This document shows, in pieces, positions 33,741 through 43,292 of a stretch of 64,000 bases of DNA. Both the position numbers and the translations under genes were made by a program. The number at the start of each line of letters is the position of its first letter. Positions within the stretch are counted from its first letter, which is position 1. Below the pieces are notes generated by a model. It was given only the letters and a program-made list of their open reading frames with translations, was not told the origin of the DNA and ran no database searches. Source of the stretch: CADEDH01 sp039201605 (GTDB lineage Bacteria; Actinomycetota; Acidimicrobiia; Acidimicrobiales; SZUA-35); NCBI GenBank assembly GCA_039201605.1, contig JBCCRO010000012.1, positions 62,001 to 126,000 on the forward strand, given 5' to 3'.

Positions 33741-35276
33741 ATGGCGGACGTCACACAACCGACAGGCCCGGCGGGAACCGGCGGCTCGATCACCACCGCC
33801 GTGCCGCTCTCGGCCCTGGCCGACGCCGTCGCCCTCGACCCCGACTCGGCTCGCTTCGCCGCCAACCCGGTCACCCGCGTCCAGGCCGCCAGCGACCTGG
33901 CCTCCATCGAGGCGGCCGAGGCCGGCGATCTGGTGGTACTCGACCCGTCCCTGCACCGGGCGGTGTCGGGCTACCGGTTCGATCTCGCCGTCGGGCGGGC
34001 GGGGGATGGCGTGGCCGCCATCGTCGGCGGCTCGCCCGGCGCCACCGGCCGCCGGGTGCTGGCCAACGCCGGTATCGCGCTGGCCACCCTCGCCCCCGGA
34101 CACGACGTCGCCTCCCTCGCCGTGCTGCTTCGGGATCTCAGCCGGGGCAGCCAACAGGCCGAGCTGGCCGCACTCGAGCGGCTGGTCGACGCCACGGCCG
34201 ACTGCGCGGGCGCCGCCGACATCGACGAGCTGCTCGGCCACGTCGAGCGGACCCTCGGCCGCCCGACCCACCTGTCGCGCACGCCGCACGACGACCGGGA
34301 CCGACCGATCCGGGTGCAGGGCGTGATCCGCTGGTACCTCGTGGTCGAGGGCGCGGCGGGAAGCGCCCTGCTCGACTCGGTGCTGTCCCACGTGGCCCGC
34401 CACATCGAGACCGTCCTCCAGGCCGATTTCGACGCCCGCGAGCTGCCGGAGGCCACCCGATCGGAGCTGATCAACGAGATCCTGCTGAGCGACGTCGGCA
34501 CCTGGGCCGACGCCGCCGGTCGACTGCGCCGGGCCGGGTTCCCCCTCGACGGGTCACACTGTGCGATCCGGGTCGACTGTCAGGATCCGACGGCCTCGTC
34601 CGCCACCACCTCCGAGGCCGCGGTGTCGACCTATCGGGCCCAGCAGCGCATCGCCGAGTTGCTGCTCGAAGGGGCCCGTCGGGTCGACGGCGTCTGGACC
34701 CGGGCCGGCACCGCCACCTCGGTCGTGCTCCTGTCGAGCCGCACCACCTCGCATGGCGAATTGATCAGTCGCGACGTGGCCGAAGCCGCCACCAGGGCCG
34801 TCGATCAAGCCCGACCGGCGCTCGGCTCCCTGGAGCTCCACGTCGGGGTGGGAACGCCGCATCCGGGCCTCCCCGGGCTGCGGACCAGCGTCAACGAGGC
34901 GACGACGGCGGTGCGGTCGGCCCGCGACCACCGCCGACCGAATCAGCCCCAGTTCTTCGACCGCCTGGGGTTCGGGCGAGCCCTGCTCCAGTGGGCCGAG
35001 ATCGACGGCATCCGCTCGGTCGTCGACGAACTGCTGGCCCCCCTCCTCGACCAAAGCCCCCAGCGGGCGGCGGAGTCATTGGAGACGCTGCGGACCTACC
35101 TGGCCTCTGGCCGCAACGTGTCGTCGACGGCCGCCACCCTCCACCTGCACCGCAACACCATCCGCTATCGGATCGAGCGCATCACCGACCGGCTCGCGGT
35201 CGACCTCGACGATCCCGACGAACGACTGCTTCTCGAACTGGCCTGCCGCCTGGTGGCGGCCGAGCGGCCGACCTGA
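33741..35276 (+). CDS. PucR-type transcriptional regulator (CdaR/PucR C-terminal helix-turn-helix)
   Basis: A 511-residue regulator. Residues 15-130 form a PucR N-terminal-like sensor (LSALADAVALDPDS, LVVLDPSLHRAVSGYRFDLAVGRA). The middle has a GGDEF-like fold without the catalytic motif. The C-terminus is the PucR helix-turn-helix (LRTYLASGRNVSSTAATLHLHRNTIRYRIERI). Family members sense purine-breakdown products or related metabolites and activate catabolic genes. The divergent DUF917-HyuA-ABC operon is its obvious target. Confidence 0.87.
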   Translation: MADVTQPTGPAGTGGSITTAVPLSALADAVALDPDSARFAANPVTRVQAASDLASIEAAEAGDLVVLDPSLHRAVSGYRFDLAVGRAGDGVAAIVGGSPGATGRRVLANAGIALATLAPGHDVASLAVLLRDLSRGSQQAELAALERLVDATADCAGAADIDELLGHVERTLGRPTHLSRTPHDDRDRPIRVQGVIRWYLVVEGAAGSALLDSVLSHVARHIETVLQADFDARELPEATRSELINEILLSDVGTWADAAGRLRRAGFPLDGSHCAIRVDCQDPTASSATTSEAAVSTYRAQQRIAELLLEGARRVDGVWTRAGTATSVVLLSSRTTSHGELISRDVAEAATRAVDQARPALGSLELHVGVGTPHPGLPGLRTSVNEATTAVRSARDHRRPNQPQFFDRLGFGRALLQWAEIDGIRSVVDELLAPLLDQSPQRAAESLETLRTYLASGRNVSSTAATLHLHRNTIRYRIERITDRLAVDLDDPDERLLLELACRLVAAERPT

Positions 35277-35556
35277 GCGCCGACCGCCCGGTTCCGCCTT
35301 CCGCCGACCAGGCCGCCGTGCGCCGCCGGCGGCGTCCACCGGTGAGAGCGGGTTTGCCGCATCCCTCGCCCCCACCGGCGACGACCCGACGCTGTCGAGG
35401 GGATTGTGGAGACCCTCAAGAGATGTTCCGTGCCGTCTAATGACACGATATGCCACCTATCAGACCGAAGCAAGGGGACAGAGCCCGGTTTGGGCCGGTC
35501 GGCGGAGACGGGTCGCCACCTGGGGTGACGATGCCGTGGGCGGATACCGCCGACGG

Positions 35557-38500
35557 TCAGGGGCGCTCGGCCAGCTTGCCGATGGCGTCGGCCACCAGAC
35601 CGGCGGCCTGGATGGCGGGATCGTCGGTCCGACCCAGCCGCTGCTGGCGACCGAACACCTCGAGGATCTCCTCCCACCGCAGGCGCCGATCGTCGGTCAT
35701 CACCCCTCGGAGATCGGCCAGGCGCAACAGGTTGGCCTCGGCGTCGCCGGTGAGCGACTGGGCCTCGGCCTGGTAGTGGTCGTCGATCACGGCCGCCACC
35801 TCGGCGGCCGTCATGGCCGGCAGCAGTCGGGCCGCCATGCGCACCATGTTGCGGTAGGAGCCCTGGAGCAGGAAGGCGGGCTCGGTCCGATAGTCGGCGT
35901 CGGTGGCGGCGGAGGCGATGTACTGCCGGTTGACGGCGAGCACGACCTCCTGCACCGCCCGCAGATGGCCGAGCAGGGCGACGATGTCGGCCACCTCAGC
36001 CGAGGAGTAGGGGTGGCTGAGGCGTGACTCGTCGAGCGGCTCCCCCGCCGCCGCCCGGAGGAACAGCTCGATGTCGGCCCGCTCCCGCCCCGCCAGCACG
36101 GCCGAGACCGGGTTGGCCGTCAGCGAGTTCTCCAGGTAGGACAGGGCGAACAGCTCGCCGTTCTCCCCGCCCACCACGTCGCCCAGATTGAACGTGTCGG
36201 CCCGGTTGGCCAGCATGTCCGGTATCCGGAACCGCTCGCCCGACTCGGTGTAGGGGTTGCCGGCCATGACGACGGCGAAGCGCTTGCCCCGCAGATCGAA
36301 CGTGGTCGGCGCACCCTGCCACACCCCGTCGATCCGGCGCTGGGCGTCGCACAGCGAGATGAACCGCTGGAGCAGCTCTGGGCTGGTGTGCTGGATGTCG
36401 TCGACGTACAACATCACGTTGGTGCCGAGGGCGAAGGCCATGTTGATCCGCTCCAGCTCCTGGCGGGCGGCGGCATTGGGGGCCTGACCGGGGTCGAGCG
36501 ACGTCACGTCGTGGCCGAGGCTGGGGCCGGAGATCTTGACCAGGGCCATGCCCAGGCGGTCGGCCAGGTAGTCGACCAGGGTCGTCTTGCCGTAGCCCGG
36601 GGGCGACAGCAGCATCAGCAGACCCGACCGCTGGCCGGTGGTGTCCCCGGCCCCGCCGATCTGGCGGACGAGGTTGGCCCCGATCAGCGGCAGGTACACG
36701 TCGGTGATCAGGCGGTTGCGGACGAAGCCCTCGGGCACCCGGGGCTCGATGTCGTCGAGGCGCAGGGTGTCGGCCACCTCGGCGATCGCCCGGCGGCGCT
36801 CGGCCGAGAACGTCTTGTGGGAGGGCACCACGTCCCGCCGGTGGGCGGCGGCGGCATCGAGCAGCTCGTCGATCCGCCCTTCGAACCGGCCGTCGACCAC
36901 CGTGGGGTGGCGACCGATCAGCCCGTCGACCTCGATCGTCAGCTCGACGTCGCCCACCACGTCGACGGCCACGTCGGGCAGACACACGAGGGCCGACAGC
37001 TCGGGCACGGCGTGACCGAGCCCGGCGTCGTCCGCGCCGGCGGCCACCAGGTCGGCCATGACCGAGCGGAGGCCGGCGACGTCGGGCCGGTCACCCCCGA
37101 GGAGGTGGGTGCGGGCCTTGGCCACCGCCGGCGTCTTGCGCAGCCTGGCGGCCAGAGCGTCCACCCGCTTCTCCACGCCGAAGCGCAGACCTCCGGCGCC
37201 GTCGATGCGGGCCAACTCCACCAGCAGGTAGGTGGCCGCGGCCTCGTCGATGGCGAAGTCGGCGGCGGCCGCGGCGGCCAGCTCCGTGGTGTCGGCGTCG
37301 ACCTCGGCCAGGGCCCGGCCCCGGGCCTCCCAGCGGGCGCGCCCCTCGGGATGGGCCTCGAACCAGGCGAGCATCGCCGCCGCCCGGGTCGGACCCGGGG
37401 TGAGCAACGGCCCGGCGTCGGCGGCGGCTGAGGCGATGCCGACGAGCAGGCGGACGGTGTCGAGGTCGTGGACGCCCCGGTCGTAGCCCTCGTCGAGCCG
37501 ATCGGCCATCTCGGCGTGCACCAGGTCGAGCAGGGCCCGGTCGGTGGCCTCGGCGGTGCGGGCACCCTGGCCGGCGGCGAGGGCGGCGACGACGTCGGCC
37601 CGCCGGTTGGCGAACAGCTCGGCGGCCAGGAAGGCCGAGCGGTACAGCTGCGGGGTCTCCGACGGGAGCGGGTCGTTCCACCGGTCGCGGTGGGCGGTGA
37701 GGGCGGGATCGTCGAGCGGGATGCGGAGATCGGTTCCGGTGAGGGCCGCCTCCAGGCCGTCGCCCACCGGGGTGATGGTGAGGTTGCGGGCTCGGGCGTC
37801 GACCGAGAAGCGGTGCTCGCCGAAGCGGACCTGATCACCGTCGTAGAGTTCCAACCGGTCCCGCAGCGCCCGCTGGGCGTCGTCACCGGCCCGACCGAGC
37901 GCCGACTGCAGCTCGTCGGCCCGGACGGCCTCGCCCAGCTCACGCAGCTGGTCGATCAGGCTCCGGGCCCGCTGGGCCGCCGGGTCGGCGGCGAAGAAAC
38001 CCGCCACCTCGGCCGCCGTCGTCAGTTCGGCGGCCCGGGAGGCCAGCCGGTCGATGTTGCGACGGGCGGCCGAGGCCAGCTGGTCGGCCAGGCGGAGGCG
38101 GTCCTCCACCAGACGCTGGCGCTTGGCCCCGATCGTCTCCTCCACCTGATCCCGCCGGGCGGCCAGCTCGGCCAGCTGGGCCTCGGTGCGGGGGGCGGCG
38201 GTCTCCAGTGCTTCGAGCTGACCGAGCAGCCGGGTCAGGGTGTCGTCGCACTCCTCGGGGGTGTCGACCCGGGCCAGGCTGGTGGTGAGGGCCTGGGCCA
38301 GGAGCCCGAGCTCGGTGGTGAAGGCGGCGCCGTGCTCGGCCTCGACCAGGGTGTCGTGGCGGGCTTCGATACGGCCCCGGACCTGATTGAGCCCGGCGGC
38401 GACCTGGGCCACCTGTTCGAGGACGGCGGTGCGGACGGGGAGGTTGTCGATCTCCAGGTCGCCGACGGTGGCGGTGACCAGATCGAGGTCGGCGGCCACC

Positions 38501-40476
38501 TGGTCGGTCTCGGCCAGCAGCTCGCCGGCCTCGGCCGCCGTGGTCACCCCGCCGAGGCGGGTGGTGAGGGCGTCGAACTGTTCGCCGTAGTGGGCGAAGG
38601 CGCCGTCGGAGGCCAGATGCTCGGCGGCCTCGGCGGCCACCGTGGCCAGCTGCTCCTCGGCGCTACCGACCAGGCCGTCGAGCCGGTCGGTGTCGATCTC
38701 CCGCTGATCCCGAAGGGTCAGCAACCGACCGAGGTGGATGCGGATCTCCGACAGGGTGGCGATGAAGGCGGCGGCCGTGGCGGGCGGAGCCTGACGCAGG
38801 GCGCGGATCAGGTCCTGCTGCTCGGTGGCGGCGGCGTCGAGCTCGGCGGCGGCCGCGGCCCGGATCTCCTGCACCTGCTCGAACTGGCCGATGATCTCCT
38901 CGGCCACGGTGCGCACGTCGCGGGTGGGGGCGGCCAGGTCACCGACGTCGGACGAGGCGTACCAGTGCTGGTGGGTGTCGAGCACCCGGCCGGCCTGGGA
39001 GATAACATCGGCGAAGGTCGCGGTGGACGGGGCGACGTCGCGGATCAGGCGTCGCAGAGCCAGGGCGTCGCCGATGCCCGACACCAGGTCGGCGTTGCCG
39101 ATGCGGTTGAGGGGGCCGGCGTCGTGCGGTTGGGAGGCGTAGTACTCGGCGGAGCAGAACGGGGTGTCCCACACCTGGATCGGGTGGACGGTGACCGGCT
39201 CGGCCTCCTCCCGGAACACCACCATGCGGCCGTCGTCGAACAGGCAGTGGCCGTGACACCAGATCGGGTTGACGACGTCCTGGCGGACCAGGTTGTAGGG
39301 CAGCAGGATCGAGCGACCGCCCTCGTTCTCGTGGAACACGTAGAGCACGTCCTCACCGTTGGGCGAGGTGACGATCTCCTGCAGCTCCATGCCCTCGACG
39401 TTGAAGTCGAACAGGCGCTCCTCCCCGGTGCGGAGGTAGACGCCGGAGGGGAAGATCAGGCCCTGACGGTTGGGCAGCTCGCGGAAGGCGGCGCCGATGG
39501 CGTCGAGGCGGACGGCGGAGTCGACCAGCAGGTTGACCACGTAGTAGCGGTCGGCCTCTTCGGTGTAGGGCCTGAGCCGAAGCAGGACCAGATCGCCGAG
39601 CACGGTGTAGGCCAGGGCGCAGTCCTCCAGGGTCTGCTCCCGCTCGACGGTCTCCTCCAGCAGCGGGCGGTGCCCGGCGGTGCCGTCGTCGAGCATGATG
39701 CGGACCTTGCCCCGGCGGGGCGAGAGCAACACCCGGTCGGCGACGAGGAAGAACTCGCCGTCGTGGTTGTCGTCGCGGCCGGCCGCGGTCCACGTCAGCT
39801 CGGTCGGTGGCAGGAACCGATGGTCGCGGTCGCCCTTGTCGTCGACGTAGTAGAGGCGGCCGTGGGTGATCTGCCACCGCATGACGACGAGGCTGGTGGC
39901 GCTGCGGGCGGTGCGGAAGACGGCCAGCAGCTTGTCGCCGGCCCGGTACAGCTGCTGGAGGCGGGCCTGCTTGTAGTAGGTGAAGAGGTGGGCGAAGTCC
40001 GACCGGAAGCGCTCGTCGTCGAGGACCGAATCCGCCAACCCGCCCGGGTTGGGAGCGATGTCGACCTGCGGAACCCGGCCGGGTTCCCCGCCGCGGGGTT
40101 CCCCGACGCCGTCACCATCGACGCCATCGGCGCCATCGCCGCTGCCATCGCCGTCGCCGTCTCCGTCGCTGAAGGAGAAGCCGTGGACGCCGAACACGTC
40201 CTCGGGGCGCATCTCACCGGTGGCCCGTACCGGCGCGTTGTAGCCGAGGAGCAGCTGATCGCCGACGGCGGCCACGTCCCGGGGCACGACGGCGGTCGCC
40301 GTCCGCACCCGATTGGTGGCGATGACCTCCAGGGTGGAGGAGCCGAAGGCCTCGGTCCGTCGCCGGTTGAGGCTCTCGGCCCGGGTGGCAAGCTCCTCGG
40401 CCGCCGCGGTGAGGCGGCTGAGGAGCAGGTCGTAGGTGCCGGTGGCGACCGGTTCCGACGGTGCCCCGTCGGTCAT
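35557..40476 (-). CDS. Giant MoxR-like AAA+ protein ('DNA repair ATPase' / DUF3686 type)
   Basis: A 1639-residue cytoplasmic protein. The first about 480 residues form a strand-rich domain (LLRLRPYTEEADRYYVVNLL, VLYVFHENEGGRSILLP) broken by an Asp/Gly-only linker near 108-128. Residues 480-900 are long charged helices, probably coiled coil. The C-terminal ATPase has Walker A SPPGYGKTTL (about 1290), Walker B LYVDDIQHTSP (about 1357) and the sensor region VVMAGNPYTESGERFRIPDMLANRAD. AGGAGGG precedes the ATG, which shares a base with the flotillin stop. Homologues are called DNA repair ATPases without strong evidence; pairing with a flotillin suggests a membrane-linked remodelling machine. Confidence 0.82.
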   Translation of the reverse strand: MTDGAPSEPVATGTYDLLLSRLTAAAEELATRAESLNRRRTEAFGSSTLEVIATNRVRTATAVVPRDVAAVGDQLLLGYNAPVRATGEMRPEDVFGVHGFSFSDGDGDGDGSGDGADGVDGDGVGEPRGGEPGRVPQVDIAPNPGGLADSVLDDERFRSDFAHLFTYYKQARLQQLYRAGDKLLAVFRTARSATSLVVMRWQITHGRLYYVDDKGDRDHRFLPPTELTWTAAGRDDNHDGEFFLVADRVLLSPRRGKVRIMLDDGTAGHRPLLEETVEREQTLEDCALAYTVLGDLVLLRLRPYTEEADRYYVVNLLVDSAVRLDAIGAAFRELPNRQGLIFPSGVYLRTGEERLFDFNVEGMELQEIVTSPNGEDVLYVFHENEGGRSILLPYNLVRQDVVNPIWCHGHCLFDDGRMVVFREEAEPVTVHPIQVWDTPFCSAEYYASQPHDAGPLNRIGNADLVSGIGDALALRRLIRDVAPSTATFADVISQAGRVLDTHQHWYASSDVGDLAAPTRDVRTVAEEIIGQFEQVQEIRAAAAAELDAAATEQQDLIRALRQAPPATAAAFIATLSEIRIHLGRLLTLRDQREIDTDRLDGLVGSAEEQLATVAAEAAEHLASDGAFAHYGEQFDALTTRLGGVTTAAEAGELLAETDQVAADLDLVTATVGDLEIDNLPVRTAVLEQVAQVAAGLNQVRGRIEARHDTLVEAEHGAAFTTELGLLAQALTTSLARVDTPEECDDTLTRLLGQLEALETAAPRTEAQLAELAARRDQVEETIGAKRQRLVEDRLRLADQLASAARRNIDRLASRAAELTTAAEVAGFFAADPAAQRARSLIDQLRELGEAVRADELQSALGRAGDDAQRALRDRLELYDGDQVRFGEHRFSVDARARNLTITPVGDGLEAALTGTDLRIPLDDPALTAHRDRWNDPLPSETPQLYRSAFLAAELFANRRADVVAALAAGQGARTAEATDRALLDLVHAEMADRLDEGYDRGVHDLDTVRLLVGIASAAADAGPLLTPGPTRAAAMLAWFEAHPEGRARWEARGRALAEVDADTTELAAAAAADFAIDEAAATYLLVELARIDGAGGLRFGVEKRVDALAARLRKTPAVAKARTHLLGGDRPDVAGLRSVMADLVAAGADDAGLGHAVPELSALVCLPDVAVDVVGDVELTIEVDGLIGRHPTVVDGRFEGRIDELLDAAAAHRRDVVPSHKTFSAERRRAIAEVADTLRLDDIEPRVPEGFVRNRLITDVYLPLIGANLVRQIGGAGDTTGQRSGLLMLLSPPGYGKTTLVDYLADRLGMALVKISGPSLGHDVTSLDPGQAPNAAARQELERINMAFALGTNVMLYVDDIQHTSPELLQRFISLCDAQRRIDGVWQGAPTTFDLRGKRFAVVMAGNPYTESGERFRIPDMLANRADTFNLGDVVGGENGELFALSYLENSLTANPVSAVLAGRERADIELFLRAAAGEPLDESRLSHPYSSAEVADIVALLGHLRAVQEVVLAVNRQYIASAATDADYRTEPAFLLQGSYRNMVRMAARLLPAMTAAEVAAVIDDHYQAEAQSLTGDAEANLLRLADLRGVMTDDRRLRWEEILEVFGRQQRLGRTDDPAIQAAGLVADAIGKLAERP

Positions 40477-42524
40477 CAGCCCTCCTTGACGTCGACGGCC
40501 CCGTCGACGGAGGCACCGGCCCCGAGGCGAGCCGCCGAGCCGAGGGCGGCTTCGATGGCCGCCTTCGGGTCGTCACTGGCGGCCAGTCGGCCGAGCAGGG
40601 CGGCGACGGCGGTGTCGCGGGCCCCGTCGGCTCCGAAGCCCTGCACCATCCGCGACAGCTCGGCGATCAGGTCGCCCTCGCCGTCGACGTAGCCGTTGAG
40701 CACACCGGTGAGCACGTCGGAGTCACCGACCAGGCGGTCGACCCGCCGGGCGTGGGTGGCGGAGGCGGTGATGGCGTCGACGAAATCGTCGGCGCCGCCC
40801 ACGATGTCGAACGAGGCCTGCTTGAACGCCTCGGCCCGAGCCTCGGCGTCGAGCTTGCCCACCTCGGCATCGGCCGTGATGCGCTCGATCTCGATCGCCT
40901 TGTTGACCTCCAGGCGGGCCATGTACTCGGCGTGGCCTCGACCGGACTCCTCCATCATGGCGGCGGCCTCGGCCTTCACCTTCTCGCCCTCGCCCTGCTG
41001 GCGAAGCAGTTCGCCGGCGGCGAAGGCGTCGGCCTGGCCCTTGGCCATGGTGGCCTCCGCCTCAGCCGTGCCGGTGGCGCTGATGACCCCGATGCGGGCG
41101 GCGTCCACCTCGACCTGGGCCAGGCCGGCCGCCTTGTCGGCGTCCGCCTTGGCGGTCAACACATCGGCCTCGGCCAGACCGGCGGCGCCGGTGGTGGCCC
41201 GGGTGCCTTCGGCCGTCTTGAGATCGGCCGCGGCCTGATCCTCGGCGGCGGCCCGGTTGGCCGATGCCGTCACCTTGGCCGCGTCGGCCGCTTCCTCCGC
41301 CGCCTGGCGCTCGGCCGCGGCCTTCTTGGTGATCGAGAGGAACTCCTCCTCGGCGCTGGCCTCCGCCGCGATCACCGTGGCCTCCTTCTCGCGCTGGGCC
41401 GCTTCAACCACCTCGAGGGTGCGGGTGCGCTCGACCTGCTCGGCAACGCCGTACTCCCGGTCCACCCGGTCGCGACGGATGGCGGCGATCTCGAGCTTCT
41501 GCTCCTCCACCGTCCGCTCGGCCTCCACCGTCATCGCCTCGCGCTCGGCCTGGGCCTTGGCGATCTCGGTGTCGGCCCGCTCGGCCTCCACCTTCGACGC
41601 CTGGCGCCGCACCTCATCGGCGATCTCGACCTCGCGCTCCTTGTTCTTCTCCCGGACCTCGACCTCCTCGTCGGTGGCGAGGCGGGCCATCTCGGCCAGC
41701 TTGCGCTGCTCGGCCGTCACCCGGGCCGTCTCGGCCTGCTCGGTGGCCTGCACCACGGCGATCTCCCGGTGCTGACGGGCGGTGGCCTCGGCCCGCTCCC
41801 GCTCCAGGTCGAGCACCGCCTTGTCGGTCTCCACCTTCTTCTCGGTGATCCGCTTCCGCTCGTCCTCGGAGGCGACCGTGGTGGCGACGTGCTGATCCTC
41901 GTTCATCTCGGTGATCTTGCGGATGCCCTGGGCGTCGAGGATGTTGTCCGGATCGAGCTGGGTGATCGGGGTCTGCTCGATCTCGTCGATGGCCACGTCG
42001 TCGAGCACGTAGCCGTTGAGGTCGGAGCCGATGATCTCGATCACGGCATCGCGGAACCGCTGCCGCTGGTTGTAGAGCTCCTGGAACTCCATCTGCATGC
42101 CGACGGTCTTGAGCGCCTCGTTGAACTTGGCGTCGAACAGCTCGGCCAGCAGAGCCGGGTCCGACGCCCGCTCACAGCCGATGGCCTGAGCCACCTGGAT
42201 CACGTCGCTCTGGGTCTTGTTGACCCGCACATAGAAGTAGACCCGGATGTCGGCCCGGATGTTGTCGGCGCAGACGAGACCGAGGGCGCCGTTGCGCTCG
42301 ACGGTCATCGTCTTGACCGTCATGTCCATGATCTCCGCTTTGTGGATGATCGGGAACACCACACGACCGACGAACGACACCTGCACATTGCGCACGGTCG
42401 ACACGACCAGGGCTTTGCCCTGCGGCACCTTCCGGTAGAGCCGGGTCACGGCGAAGGCGATGATGAAGATCACCAGGATGGCGATCACCACGAAGACGAG
42501 GATGGTTATCAGTGCAGCTGGCAT
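40476..42524 (-). CDS. Flotillin-family (SPFH/YqiK-like) membrane scaffold protein
   Basis: A 682-residue flotillin. One N-terminal helix (residues 5-27) anchors it, then the SPFH/band-7 domain (VPQGKALVVSTVRNVQVSFVGRVVFPIIHKAEIMDMTVKTMTV) to about 200. A very long Glu/Ala/Arg-rich coiled coil reaches about 600, and a short C-terminal region ends it. It should oligomerise on the inner face of the membrane. The upstream neighbour is YqiJ-like, as in the E. coli yqiJK pair; the downstream one is the giant ATPase with a one-base overlap. Confidence 0.92.
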   Translation of the reverse strand: MPAALITILVFVVIAILVIFIIAFAVTRLYRKVPQGKALVVSTVRNVQVSFVGRVVFPIIHKAEIMDMTVKTMTVERNGALGLVCADNIRADIRVYFYVRVNKTQSDVIQVAQAIGCERASDPALLAELFDAKFNEALKTVGMQMEFQELYNQRQRFRDAVIEIIGSDLNGYVLDDVAIDEIEQTPITQLDPDNILDAQGIRKITEMNEDQHVATTVASEDERKRITEKKVETDKAVLDLERERAEATARQHREIAVVQATEQAETARVTAEQRKLAEMARLATDEEVEVREKNKEREVEIADEVRRQASKVEAERADTEIAKAQAEREAMTVEAERTVEEQKLEIAAIRRDRVDREYGVAEQVERTRTLEVVEAAQREKEATVIAAEASAEEEFLSITKKAAAERQAAEEAADAAKVTASANRAAAEDQAAADLKTAEGTRATTGAAGLAEADVLTAKADADKAAGLAQVEVDAARIGVISATGTAEAEATMAKGQADAFAAGELLRQQGEGEKVKAEAAAMMEESGRGHAEYMARLEVNKAIEIERITADAEVGKLDAEARAEAFKQASFDIVGGADDFVDAITASATHARRVDRLVGDSDVLTGVLNGYVDGEGDLIAELSRMVQGFGADGARDTAVAALLGRLAASDDPKAAIEAALGSAARLGAGASVDGAVDVKEG

Positions 42525-42587
42525 GACCTGGTACGTGCCTTTCGGGTGGGGTGGGATGGAGAGGAAGTACGACGGGGGGACGGGCGA

Positions 42588-43187
42588 CTAGTCATCGCCG
42601 GCCCACGACAGGTCGGGGTCGATCACGAAGACACCGTCTTGTACGTCGACGACGAGCGCCTTGGATCCCGCCGTCAGCTCATTGGCCTCCAGACACCGGG
42701 CCTGGATGACGTGGGCGGCCCCGTCGCCGTCGATCACCTCGGCCTGACCGAACTCGGTGTCGACCCGACCGGTGCGCACCGTGCAGGTCCGACCGATCAG
42801 ATGATCGCGGTCGATGCCCTGGTTCTCGGCGAACAGCGGGCCGAGTAGGCGCGACACCCGACCGGTGACGGATCCCGCCACCAGCAGCGAGGCGATGAGC
42901 AGCCCGACACCGACCACGGTCGAGGTGGAGCCGGCGACCGAGACGGCCAACATCGTGACCAGCCAACCGATGGCGGACAGGACGGTGACGACGATGCTGA
43001 TCGGGGCGTGGCCCAGCCCGAGGGCGTCGGCGACGCCGCCCGAGAAGCCGCCGCCCTCGGCATCGACCTCCACGTCGCTGTCGCCGATCAACGCGGTCGA
43101 CAGCAACCAATAGCCCACGCTCACGGCCAGCGCCACGGTCCACACGACCGCGGGAAAGCTGACCGCGGCTTCGACGAACTCCGCCAA
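42588..43187 (-). CDS. YqiJ/NfeD-like membrane protein with OB-fold domain
   Basis: A 199-residue protein. Hydrophobic helices lie at about 10-34 and 62-108 (two or three), and the C-terminal 75 residues are a soluble beta-rich domain (IGRTCTVRTGRVDTEFGQAEVID ... SKALVVDVQDGVFVIDP), the OB fold of NfeD/YqiJ proteins. Such proteins partner with flotillin-type SPFH proteins. It lies 63 bp upstream of the flotillin gene and is likely the first gene of the three-gene unit. Confidence 0.8.
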   Translation of the reverse strand: MAEFVEAAVSFPAVVWTVALAVSVGYWLLSTALIGDSDVEVDAEGGGFSGGVADALGLGHAPISIVVTVLSAIGWLVTMLAVSVAGSTSTVVGVGLLIASLLVAGSVTGRVSRLLGPLFAENQGIDRDHLIGRTCTVRTGRVDTEFGQAEVIDGDGAAHVIQARCLEANELTAGSKALVVDVQDGVFVIDPDLSWAGDD

Positions 43188-43292
43188 AGTTCCGCTCCAA
43201 TTCCCTCTCGTTGAGGAGCTTAACGAGTACCAGGTTCCTGCGGTTCCCGCCCCGAGCAGAAAGATTCGCCGGGGGACGATGAGCCGTGCGGA

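Noticed and set aside
32571..34403. DUF917 gene starting far upstream at 34403
   Set aside because: The extra 255 residues overlap the divergent PucR-type gene and are not protein-like; ATG 33638 begins at the family's N-terminus.
37468..40692. Plus-strand frame of about 1070 codons opposite the giant ATPase
   Set aside because: Low-complexity Gly/Gln/Val/Leu translation without motifs; the minus strand carries Walker A and B and couples to the flotillin gene.
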